From Bryopsis sp. KO-2023 (taxonomy: Eukaryota > Chlorophyta > Ulvophyceae > Bryopsidales > Bryopsidaceae): a stretch of DNA of 64,000 nt. Shown one piece after another: positions 22,013-32,800 of the stretch (position 1 is the stretch's first letter; every line of letters begins with the position of its first letter). A program made the position numbers and the translations under genes. Under the pieces are notes generated by a model that was not told where the DNA came from, made no database searches, and worked only from the letters and a program-made list of their open reading frames with translations. Location of the stretch: contig BSYQ01000002.1 of NCBI GenBank assembly GCA_030272585.1, positions 3,658,001 to 3,722,000 on the forward strand, written 5' to 3'.

Positions 22013-25000
22013 AAAACATCAAACCTTGCTTGGAATTGAAGCAGATCATTACAATTCGGAAGCGGAAAGCTTTCCTTATGACGTGGGGCCCACCAGTAGC
22101 GTCATTAACCGATCGCATGACACCCACCATATAATATTTGTTAGTCTTTTAGCGCTATACGAGGTAGTTTGGGATAGAGCCGAGGGTGGCTGACGCATGT
22201 GGGTTCGCGAGTAAGACAGATTAGACCCAGAGTTTGGGGCATGCGTCAGCGTACTACACTTAGGGGTACTTAAGAGGCCCACTCGTTGTTTTGACATCTT
22301 CTTTACTTTGTAAGAAACTCGGGATTCGTGGGATTGGTGTGTTCCCGCTTGTGTGTGTGTTTGTGTGTGTGTGTGTCTAAGTGTTTGCCTGACGCAATCA
22401 CTTATCCAACCAAGTGCTCTAGTAGCGTTCACAACCGCGCTAGCTAGAGAGTTGTCTAAAGCAACAAACCCCACAAGTATACTTGCGTTAGCCAGCAAGT
22501 TATCACGAATCCAACCAACACAGCCGACCACTATTGCGTCACCCACAAGCTTCACTATCAATATTAACTAGCACTATTTCGAACTTTCGAGGATCCTCTC
22601 AAACCTTGCGAGCCGTCGAACCCTGTGACTCACAAGCTGTGAGTGCTAAAGGGGCCGAGATCCGCTCAATGTTAATGCAACTTCCTACATATTAACGCCT
22701 TTTACAATATGATCTAATCCCATTTTCTGTATTCTTTCGTCTTTTGCTACTGAGAGACTCTTATTGAGAGTGAATCGTCCTATCGTCATATCGTCACTCG
22801 ACCGGATAACTTGGTTGCAGTCATCAACCATTGAAGAGCATTGTGGTCGGTATGAGGGTCAAAAATAGCTCCAAATAAAAATAGTTTCTTCTTTTTCTTT
22901 GTCAAAGTGATCGACTTTGGGTTCGAGACCAAGTCCCTTGCGACTTAAGTCAACTTTCAGCGTGATCCTCGAAATAATCTCATCCAAGCTACGTGGAGTG
23001 GACGAAGCGACACTCGTGAATATCAAACATACCTACACACTACGCATATATTACAAGAAATTCTGGCGGAAAATAGCAAATCAAAGGGAATGATAACCTC
23101 AAAAGTGAAAGGCGGCTTCGTTTGGCCAAGGTCGGCCCTTCTTTGGCCGAGACAGTACCTCATCAACAATTCTTATCCCGTGCGTCAAAGTTGGTTTTTG
23201 TAGACACTACAGAGTCGTTCTAAAAAGAACCCCCAAATCTTTCCGTTGAAATCACGTTGAAGAAAAGTTTTTTGTGCATCGTAGTTAAAGGTTGAAAATG
23301 ATCCTCGAGTCAAACGATTACCTATATTGGCACTACCCCTACGTAAGATGAGGAATGTTATGAAGGCCAAACTCAACATTCAACATTGAAATTATGCATT
23401 ATTGAAGAGAGGATTCGGCGTAGGTTGAGCGACGAGGAGGACTGATATCAACAATCCCATAATCGCCCCCACTCAATCGCGACAAGAAGTTAAGGATCGT
23501 ATAGGAAGTTTCAACCCCTAATACAAACCTTCTCGACCTGAGTGTCAATGCAATACTACACTTGTGAAACCCGGTATACCTACTGACATTAGTTCCGTCT
23601 CTATGAGTAACGGCACCGTACAATGAAGATCAAGAATCCGGAAAAAGCCAAATGGGAAATGAACGTTACTTTTGAAAACTTATCAACCCCTCTCTCGCTC
23701 TTATCAATTATTTCCTTGGTTAATAAACTTAAAGAATTCATCTAGCAAAAAAATAGAACCCACCAAAAAAAAATCACTAGAGATTCTACCACCCATAGAA
23801 ACTGCATCGCGCACCAAATAGCTACCAAAAAAACATAAAATAGTGGTGCTCTTTGACCGTCCGATTTATCGTACTTGTATAGGAGCCTCGTAGTGACAAA
23901 ATGTCTTATCTATTCTTGAAAAACCACTTGATGGACCAATTGCACATATGACCAACAATATACGTAGAAAAACATCGAAGTGGCCAATCATGTCTTTAGG
24001 GTTTAAATTGCGGATTCTTAACAACCCTCTCAAAAGAAGGATATTACTCACTAGCATAGAAGCTTCCAGGATCGTTTTGGGTGGATGATGCGCAAACCGT
24101 CCCCCTTCGGGGTATCAAACCATCCACGATTGAACGTCTTATAATTAACAACACCAACTTTGTAATGTGCGTCAAGAAGGGTCAAACTTTTACTATAATT
24201 AGTATGATCTAAACCTCGTGTCCTATTTCTAACGTGTTCCATGTTCATACTCGAGGTGCTGACTGGAAGGTGCGTACACTGCGACTGTGTTTGCTACTTC
24301 CTTTGGGTCAATCATTCAGCCTCCCAATCTCCATACATGTACTCTGCGTACGGTGCTCTCCGCCACACATCTTTCATAAGGAACCTCCTTCATGCTCGGT
24401 AAAATGTCGAGTAACTTTCCCTTGCGGCCATGATGACAGTCATAATATGTGATGAAAAATTGGGCTTTTTAAAGGGCCGAAACATATAGTGACAACATGA
24501 TATAAGCAATCATTTCAGGCAGTGGCCGAGCTACTTCTCTTGTAATCGTCATTCTGATTGGACTTTCATGAGCCACCATGTGTGCATCAGACGGAAGGTG
24601 CCTAGATGCGTTTCTTGATAAATACAAAAAGCAAGCTGGCTTAGTCCATCTTGATCATGATCCTCATTGTTGTCGTAACTTTAACGATGGTTTTGTCAAG
24701 ATTGTATGCCGTTGCGTGATGTCCCCTTTTTAGGAAGCATATTACCATCTATGCGTGGAGCACATAATATAATGTGATATAGGATATATCTGACAAGAAG
24801 GATTGATAGGTGTAAACGTCCATCTATTGTACTTGGGCTGGTGCCCATATTCGATGATTGTATTATTCGATCCTATTTGAGCTATATGCCTAGCATTGCC
24901 TTTCACAACGTTTATTAGAAGTCCGACATACCTTTAAGAAACCGTGCGGGAATGCAAGGATAGTAAAGAAGTTCAAGTCACTTAATATGGACTTTGGGAA

Positions 25001-25856
25001 TAAAACCCATGGCAACTTAAGCTTTCTTTCAATCTCCACAGCGTCCACAAAAAACAAGTAGAATATCCAAAAGTGCCAAACCCAAATCCATGTCAAACAA
25101 AAATTTTTAACCGAACAGCCTCCCAAACTGCAGACTGCAACAAAAAATCCACCCATTTGCATACGGAAAAGTCACCCAACTGTAGACAAAAAATTCACCC
25201 AATCCACCCAACCTCTTTCCATGCAACATTTTTACCATACCAACCATATGCCTAATAAAAACATAACCATGCAAATCCACATAATCACCGACGTCCGCAC
25301 ATCGACACCAAAACTGGCCGGGGATTGTCTTCGCGGACTCGCAATTGAGTCGGAATCCATGTCACAACTCAAAATCACGTCGCGCAACCTCACGCGTTGG
25401 ATTCTAACGTCCCTACGACGTCCGCCAATTCGTAGGATTCTGTCTCAAGTGGAATGGCCTCGTCCGATGCCTCTCCCTCCTCGCAGGCCTAACGCCATCC
25501 CGCGACTCCGTGTCGTGGATGCTGGTCGCGCCGTCGCTAGCGTCGGGAGTCCACTCGCAGTCTGGTACCTTATGTCGTTTCAAGTGTATTCATGCAAATA
25601 TATAGGGATTGAGATGAGTTCATCCACTTGGATTTAGAATCTTATTTCAAAAAGTTGAACAACGTAAAGGTCCCACTCTTCGTTCTTTCTTTCTAAAACA
25701 CAAAAATAATAGAATTATTCTTTACCCGTTCAACCTGACCGAAACAATTCACCTTTGACCAAAGGATCCCCACAGAGTCACCTACAGGTATGGGTTGCAT
25801 GAAGTGGCTTGTTTTCTTCTTTTTTTTTTGGGGGGGGAGGGGCCCAACACACGAAA
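22013..25856. other. Gene-poor tract with small repeats
   Basis: It holds an 11-bp perfect inverted repeat GCTGACGCATG (22189-22199) / CATGCGTCAGC (22240-22250) and a GT microsatellite at about 22350-22377. A plus-strand open stretch at 25221-25637 has no recognisable domain. Nothing else is supported. Confidence 0.4.
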
Positions 25857-25894
25857 GAACCTAACGAGATTCAAACTCGCGACCTCTAAGACTA
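25857..25894 (-). other. 3' half of a tRNA-like sequence interrupted by the pogo element
   Basis: On the minus strand this flank reads like a T-arm, GCGAGTTTGAATCTCGT, with a perfect 5-bp stem around TTTGAAT. The flank on the other side of the insertion (28457-28500, minus strand) reads TGGTGTGGTAGTTTAGAGTG then ACTCATGGT, like a D-arm and an anticodon arm. Joined at the duplicated TA they give an A-box/B-box layout of about tRNA length. The acceptor stem pairs poorly, so this is probably a tRNA-derived repeat or pseudo-tRNA. Confidence 0.4.
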
Positions 25895-28454
25895 AACCCC
25901 CCCCCCGAATACAGTACCCCCCCCGAATATAGTACCCCCCCCAAATATAGTACCCCCCGCCGCCCCTGGAAGCAAACGCGGAATAGTGTACCCCCCGAAA
26001 AGTGCACCCCCCCTTGCCTACCACCCAAAACTCGAAATAGTGTACCCCTCAGGTCGCTCTCTAGTCGGACGAACGGTTACTTTTGGGACGACGTTCGAAT
26101 TTCTAGGCGCCGCCTTCCTCCTCCAGCATCACTCATATTCTGGTTCCACTACAGCCATTCACTGTCGCCACAAACACCGCACCACCAATAGTTGCACATA
26201 TCCATTTCCATGGTTAAACTCATGACCATTGTAAAAGCGACCATGATGACCTTTATGTAAGTCCTTGCGTCGCACACTCCTTGCTTCAAATTCCACCACT
26301 TCGTGTCAGTGTTGCGCTTGTCTGTGGCTTCCTCTCTCCTGTCTCGTCACCTCGTCTGTGGAGCGCTTTCTTGTGTCTCGTCACCTCGTTTGATTAATCA
26401 CAAATGTCGTCCTCGAACGAGGGCTTCTCCGAAGATCAAAGCGATGGGGTGGAGTGGTGGAGCCACGAGCAAGACGAGGTCGATGACAGCAGGGTGGAAG
26501 ACGAGGTGGACTGGCTCCATCAGTCCGACTGGCAGAGCCAGGAGGAAGGCGAAGACGATGGTACAGACCAGGTGGAGGCGGACTGGGAGAGCCAGGAGGA
26601 AGCCGAAGGGGATGATGGGACAGGTCAGGTGGAGGTGGACTGGCTGCACCAGTCCAATTGGGACAGCCAGGGGGAAGGGGATGATGGGACAGGTCAGGTG
26701 GAGGTGGACTGGCTGCACCAGTCCAATTGGGACAGCCAGGAGGAAGTTGATATGGGGTGGTGTAGTCAAGAGGACAATGAGGAAACCGCGGCAAGTGAGG
26801 GTCAGGGTGCTCCAAGCCAAGATGAGGGGATAGATTTTCCCGCCATTTCAAAGAAAAGTAGGAGATCAATTCCTATTGTCAACAAGCTTGCCATAGTGAA
26901 AGAGGTGAAAAGAGGGATGGGAATTAAGGCAGCGGCAAGGAGGCATGGCTTGCAGCCTGTCCAAGTAAGGAGGTACCTCAAAGAGGAAGAGAAACTCTTG
27001 GAATTAAAAAATGTTTGCAGAAAAAGAAGGCGTGTGTCCGGTGGGGGCAGAAAACCAGTGCATATGAAAGTGGAAGAGGAGCTGGTGAAAGAACTTCGTG
27101 AGTGTTTGAGGAAAAAAAAAAAGGTCACGAAGGTGACTATTTTTAATCTTGCAAAGAAAGTTGCAAAAACTATTGGTGATGATTTTGAGGTTACAGAAAA
27201 ATGGTTGGATGGCTTTCGACGACGTAACAATTTTGAGAAGCATAGCGTCAAGAGATACCTCAGCGTCAGCGTGACGGAAGCTTCTTCGAAAATTCGGAAG
27301 TTTCATAAATATGTACGGAAAGTGCATAGGGAAGGGCTTTTCCCTCTCTTGGCGAAAAACGTGGGAAATATGGATGAATGCCCACTTTCTTTCGATTCTT
27401 CGGGACACTTTTCTTTCAATGAAAAGTGTACGCCAAATGAAGTGGTCGGGTCAACCGTCGACACAAAACGATTTTGCACCGTGATACCGACGGTGTTCCC
27501 TCGGGAGGAGCAGCCTGTGAAAACCTTGATCATCTTCAAGGGCTTGGGGAAAAAAATCTCCGCCCATGAAAGAGCAAAATACGACAAAAGAGTTGTCGTA
27601 TGTTTTCAGAAATGCGGTGTGATGGATGAAAACCTTTTCGTCAATCAGTATGTGCCTCTTTGGAGGAAAGTACGGGGTAGTCGTGAAGAACGACAACTCC
27701 TAATCCTTGACTCGGCTCGAGCTCATACTACCGAACACGCAAAGCAAGCCATGAGGAACAATAGCATTTTGCATGCTACTATTCCTGGTGGTTGTACTTT
27801 GCATGTTCAGTACCTTGACTTGAATTTTTTCGGCCGGTTCAAAAAAGAGTATTCTTGCATTAGTGAGGAGTTTTTGTTCGAGAGACGTGGGTCGAAAATA
27901 TCGGTTGCAGAAAAAAGGGTGAAAGTCACGGAATGGGTTGCTGATGCTGTGGAAAGAGCGTTAGCGGGTCAAAATATTCTGGAATCTTTCAAAAAACTAG
28001 GATATATTTGGAATGACACTTGGGGTGATGGATCCAATCAAGTTTCCTTGCGATCATTGCCCAATTACAAGTATTCTCCGGATGTAGATGATTTGGAAAT
28101 TGAGGAGGAAGAAGATCAGCCACGTCAAGCTCCCTCTAGGGGACCCTCCAAAGGTCTTAAGCAAAGATCAATCGCAGACTTTTTCAAAAGGCAGTAAGAC
28201 TGGGTTCTTTTTTGTAACAATTTTTTCATGGATTGATATGAAGCAAGATCTTCCCTTGAGTATAATAGGTTTTATGCAATGTTAAAAATCTTCTTACTCA
28301 TTAGCCCCCTTCCTGCCTCCCGAATACAATACCCCTGTAGGATCCAACCCCCTCTTTAAAAATAGAACACCCCCCCAAATAGTGTACCCCCTTAAATTTT
28401 TTTGCCAAAGTTATAATTATTGTACCCCGGGGTACTGTATTCGGGGGGGGGGTT
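25895..28454 (+). mobile_element. Pogo-type (Tc1/mariner superfamily) DNA transposon, apparently complete
   Basis: A 2,560-bp element with perfect 26-bp terminal inverted repeats at 25895-25920 and 28429-28454. The repeats begin AA, ten C, GAATACAG. They are flanked by the TA target duplication at 25893-25894 and 28455-28456. The left subterminal region has further CCCC-GAATATAGTA and AAATATAGTA copies (25920-25960), likely extra transposase sites. It encodes one intact transposase. Two deletion derivatives sit in the same window. Confidence 0.94.
26404..28197 (+). CDS. Pogo/Tigger-type transposase with CENP-B-like DNA-binding region, DDD core and C-terminal PIP-box
   Basis: A single-exon frame of 597 residues. 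Residues 1-145 are acidic and hold Trp/Asp/Gln-rich tandem units (two near-identical 22-residue copies, about 70-113, plus diverged ones). Residues about 158-193 form a first helix-turn-helix (NKLAIVKEVKRGMGIKAAAR), and about 222-285 a CENP-B-type second one (EKWLDGFRRRNNF). The catalytic triad reads D324 (GNMDECPLSF), D436 (LLILDSARAH) and D472 (VQYLDLNFFGRF), the DDxD layout of pogo. The C-terminus has a clustered acidic stretch and ends KQRSIADFFKRQ, a canonical PCNA-interacting QxxIxxFF at 587-594. Pogo-group transposases with PCNA-binding motifs are known, so transposition may be coupled to replication or repair sites. No damage is seen; it is likely functional. Confidence 0.93.
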   Translation: MSSSNEGFSEDQSDGVEWWSHEQDEVDDSRVEDEVDWLHQSDWQSQEEGEDDGTDQVEADWESQEEAEGDDGTGQVEVDWLHQSNWDSQGEGDDGTGQVEVDWLHQSNWDSQEEVDMGWCSQEDNEETAASEGQGAPSQDEGIDFPAISKKSRRSIPIVNKLAIVKEVKRGMGIKAAARRHGLQPVQVRRYLKEEEKLLELKNVCRKRRRVSGGGRKPVHMKVEEELVKELRECLRKKKKVTKVTIFNLAKKVAKTIGDDFEVTEKWLDGFRRRNNFEKHSVKRYLSVSVTEASSKIRKFHKYVRKVHREGLFPLLAKNVGNMDECPLSFDSSGHFSFNEKCTPNEVVGSTVDTKRFCTVIPTVFPREEQPVKTLIIFKGLGKKISAHERAKYDKRVVVCFQKCGVMDENLFVNQYVPLWRKVRGSREERQLLILDSARAHTTEHAKQAMRNNSILHATIPGGCTLHVQYLDLNFFGRFKKEYSCISEEFLFERRGSKISVAEKRVKVTEWVADAVERALAGQNILESFKKLGYIWNDTWGDGSNQVSLRSLPNYKYSPDVDDLEIEEEEDQPRQAPSRGPSKGLKQRSIADFFKRQ

Positions 28455-28534
28455 TATAACCATGAGTTCTAACACTCTAAACTACCACACCACGATGGTT
28501 TAGGGGCTTCCGTACCTATACTCTAGTAAACCGT

Positions 28535-28718
28535 AGTAAACCGTGGTAAACCGACAGCGGGTTGGAACCGCTCGTTCTAACCTGTTCCCGTGCCACAACG
28601 GTTTCCATCGGGAACGACCGCAACGGGCCGTTGTAATTTTACAACGGGTACCCGTTGCGGTCGTTCCCGTTCTAAAACCCGTACCCGTTTTGGGTTTTTG
28701 GGCTGGCGCACAACTCTA
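28535..28718. repeat. Long perfect hairpin in a partial family-C-like MITE
   Basis: Arms 28609-28627 and 28651-28669 are perfect 19-bp inverted repeats beginning CGGGAACGACC. A second palindrome (GTTGTAATTTTACAAC) lies between them. At 28706-28718 the sequence GCGCACAACTCTA resembles the family C end. The opposite end and target duplication are not found, so this is a truncated or diverged copy. Confidence 0.6.
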
Positions 28719-28846
28719 CTTGGTTAATCCTACTATTGAGAGGTGATTTTTAGTGGGTGATTCAATTGACACTTCTTCCAAGGACACTAAAAAAAATGAA
28801 ATGTAACGCCTGGATATACATAAGAGAAGTCGAGTTTATATTCATG

Positions 28847-29765
28847 TTAGCTTTCTCCGGATATATTATCTTGTGGAATATACTTGATTGTGGCGACCTT
28901 GTTACTCTCTACTAGAGCGTACTCCTTATGAATGTTAAGTTTTAAGCGGGATGTGAACTCCCTCTTAAGCTTCCACCACTTTTCGCTTTCGATTGACTTT
29001 GCCACCTCGCTGATGAAATTCTCGTTCAATATCTGTGGCGGATGTAACACTATCTCTAAGCGGAGATCATCAGGCGGGGGGGGGGGGGGGGGGGGGTTGG
29101 GGTCCCATCGATGGGTGTTGAGTGGGGCTGAACAGTTTAATGAGAGTGATAAGAGTGTCTAAACCCAAGCCTAGTGAGGATAGGCTTCGCTCATATGTTA
29201 ACAATTTAACAAGAAATTTAAATCATCTAAGTGTCATCTAAGTGTCATCTAAGTGTCTTTCAAGTCTTAGAAGAGTATCGCGCAATCATAGTTTGCTAGC
29301 AATATCGCATATTATATATCAAGTTCAATATACTTGCAAACACTACAACCTTGTTATGGCTGTGGCTATCAGTGTAACAAGCCAACTCCTCCACCCAAGT
29401 GAAAAAGAAGAGTCAAAAAGTCTTCCTTCTAACTTCAGTGTTAATCGCTCTTGGGGAGGTCCTCGATCGGGATGAATCTTAACTTTTGCTTCTCAATGAT
29501 TACGAGGTTATTGTTTTCTATACATGTCGCTTCATCTTTTTAGCCACCAATTTTATTCTCATGATACACATGGAACATAATCGTTTTCCCTTTCGCCATG
29601 TCTAATTTTTCTTGATATTGATTGGTGAAGCGCCATTCGTTGCTGATGAAAGGCCCATCCAATCGGCCATCTTTGTTTTTCAGGGACCCATCGCAGGATC
29701 GCCTGACTTTCTTTTTGTAACATCACGGGCAAACTTTGAAACCGTTCAGGTTTATAAATGGTTCC
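28847..29765 (-). pseudogene. Unidentified decayed coding region (two blocks)
   Basis: Block 29765-29440 reads KNKDGRLDGPFISNEWRFTN, KLDMAKGKTIMFHVYHENKI and, after an in-frame TAA, NNNLVIIEKQKLRFIPIEDL. Block 29050-28847 reads LHPPQILNENFISEVAKSIE and EKWWKLKREFTSRLKLNI. Both have protein-like composition and the same strand. Stops inside them are TGA and TAA, each one transition from CGA/TGG or CAA. I recognise no family; it could be a retroelement or host-gene relic. Confidence 0.35.
29076..29096 (+). repeat. Homopolymer of 21 G
   Basis: An uninterrupted run of 21 G follows CAGGC and lies between the two blocks of the decayed minus-strand region. A similar C run of 14 occurs at 38866-38879. 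Confidence 0.95.
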
Positions 29766-29829
29766 GCGCCATAACCTATCGCTTTTTTCTTTCTCCTAGG
29801 ATGTCATGGACAACCAATGCAACGTAGGG

Positions 29830-32800
29830 TGTGTCAAAAACGAAACTAGGTGATCATTGAACATTGAAAGCAATTGTGCGTTTTTGATTGATAGAAGCGT
29901 TGCTGGCTAAAAGTTGGACTAGCTAGAGGTCTTTTTCTTTATTTATGTTTTATACATATGCTCGATTGCAGTGATTGTCTCCTTCGAGCTTAGGTTCCAA
30001 ACCCGCTTCACGAGGCCGTTGCTCTCTCAGCAAAAAGCTAATAAAATTGTTCGTGACTTATGCGAGTGCTTCAGAATTATTTGGCTAGTAATAAAGGTGA
30101 TTGGCTTTCTTTTGCACATATGGCGACGTTAGTTATCTCTTTTCCAATCATTGTTCGCTTTTAATTTTCTTTGTATTTTTATTTTTCTGTTGCCGCCACG
30201 AGCGCGTACCAGAGTCTCTGGACACAGACGTCCCTGCAGCATATCCTGTGCTTCCCACATGGAAGCTCTTGGACTGGTGCCCCAAGAGATCGCGCCGTCC
30301 TGAAGCAAAGTGGCTGCAGAGTCGCAGCCGTTGCAAGGAAGCATAAGGTACAACCTTCAATCCTTGGTAAAAGCTTTTTTTTTGCAGGCATCAAGCTTTG
30401 ATGGATGGTTATCTCAAAGAGTAAGAAAATATGGCGAGAACCCGTGCATTCACTATTTCTTTGGATCTCAATTCATTGTTTGGATCAGGATTCTACATTG
30501 TAGAAGTGCGCCCCTTCCAATCCGTTACGATAAGCCGTGCAAGAAAATGAAAGAATCTTTAATCTTTTTTAGAGTCACCCTTAACGACACCACGCCAACT
30601 GAATTATCAAACTATAAGCGTTCGTCGACACGATAATGATCCAATAAAACGGTTTCATCGAATGTGTGAGAATATCTTCTTTAACGAGCACTAAGTTTAT
30701 CGGGAGAAAGAATTACAAAAAAAAACTCCAACCTTCACACTTCAAGTTCTTCAAAAGAATGATAACTACAACCTTCAACTGTAACTCGAAATTGCCCTTC
30801 TTGCTTTGACTCCTGGAATCTGTTCTGAAAAATTCCTCTTGGTGTAGGAAAATAATGTTCAATTAGCAAGGACTTTGTCCGGCCTTCCTCTTCTAAGAGG
30901 AGAAACGCCCAACCACCATCTTCGCTATTCATCTCCGATTCTAGTTAAACCAACACCATCATTTTTTATAGCTGAGTCACTTGGTCATCGTAATTTTTGT
31001 TGTTGTTGAAAACTTCGTTTGTACGTAATAGTCATGATTCTTATGAGTGTATCTCGCTCTATCGACCCATTTTACCCAAGAAATGGAATACTCTTCTCAC
31101 GCAGTCGTTTTCCTTCAAGGTCTTCAAAAATCAAGCGGTTTAAGAAAAAATCGACCATAAAAATCTCTATCGGTTCCAGTGTTGCTCGATTAAACCCCAA
31201 AATAATCGCCCTAGGCCCAACTATTAGTAATCCATCTCGAACAGGTAATTAAAAAACCCACTTGTCATCAACAAAAGTATCAAGGTCATAAAACATTGTT
31301 GTATCAATTGGTTGGATCCCGAGTCACCGGAATCTTTTTTCCTTGAATCGATATTCGCATTAAGTTTATCTGGTGATAAGGATTGTTACTAAATAGTCTT
31401 AAAAAATATTGGTTCTTTTTCTCTGCCTCGCTCTCTTGCACTAGGATCCGAAAAGAATTATATATTATTTTTTCTTTTACCGGGTCAAACTATGTACCCA
31501 CGGGTCGATTTGGGGGGCGTAATTTAACTTTTAGAAATAATATAATATGTATGGACGGAGAGAGGTCAATGAGAGTTGAACTCATTTTTTCCTTTTCAAC
31601 TCAGCGTTTAATATTGTCCTTAGCTCATGTGTAGAATTGAAAGTTTATATATACCATCAATCAAGCGGTGCAATTTAGTTTGCATGACTCCAAGAAAGTG
31701 TCCCCTAGGTCTCTTGTACGCTTTTTAAGCTATCAGAAAATAAATATTCTCTTTCACCCCAAATTTCCCTTCTTCGAGGGACATGCTGGTGTCCCCCCCC
31801 CCCAAACAAGCCAAGGCACACTTTCAGGGTGCTAAATAGTCAGTAATTTTTTTTTGTCATTAGTTTCCCTTATCTGTTGAGAAAAAAAAGGAACAAGCCA
31901 TAAGTCGTGGAAGCTTCCTTCTTTCTTGTTATGAGTATGTTTGCACTTTGATCTTTGAAACGTCCTCGATGCTCTATCCCTAGTAAAAAGAATTACCTTT
32001 TTCGTATATCTTTTATGATATATCATTTCTTTTGATTAACTTTTTTGATGTTGTAAATATGACTCAATGCCTTCTCGATTTTCTTCCACTACAACATGTC
32101 GTTAGGGCATCGGAGTGTTGGTGTACGTAATCCAGATTATCAACTTTTTGCAAACCTATTTCATTCGACAAGTCACCCGTGGATCTTTTTAACCGAGTGG
32201 TATCGGGTCATCCATAACTCGTCCATCCTTTCACAAGCCAATTGGAAGTCCTGGCTTTTGTTGCGATCAGTAAAGTATAACATTTAAAGGTCCATGAACC
32301 CTCTGATAAGCAACTGAAGTCCCTGCTTATTCAATCAAGCGTTGAGTGTATCTCGCGGTGTTCCCCGGCGATTCTCGAAGAATGTGAGTTCTTCTATGTT
32401 GTGGCTTAACCTGTTAACTTGTTGACAACAAGTTCTTAGCTTAGATGATATTTCAACCGCTTACCTTTCTATTCCTTCTAGGAGCGCTTCCGTCTCGTCG
32501 TCACTCCATTCTCGTCGATTGAATTTCAAAAAAATAATAATATTAATAAATCGGTTTAAGTACCAACCCAAACTATTGCCTCAATTGCATATATTAAGCT
32601 CACAAACATAAGGACTCTTATGAAGATGTTTCAATTTCTTCTTGTTGAGCATGCATATCTATTCTCGGTCAATAGCTCCTCGACTCAAAAAGACATGCTT
32701 GGATATTCGGACATCTGCATGTAGGCATAATAAATTTTCAGACTTTTCATTAGTAACCCCTACCGTTACGTTTGCTGTCGCGAAGCACACCCCCACGTTA

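Noticed and set aside
26381..26869. Minus-strand open frames opposite the pogo transposase N-terminus (Pro/His-rich)
   Set aside because: Mirror of the tandem acidic repeat on the coding strand; the plus-strand frame has clear transposase domains.
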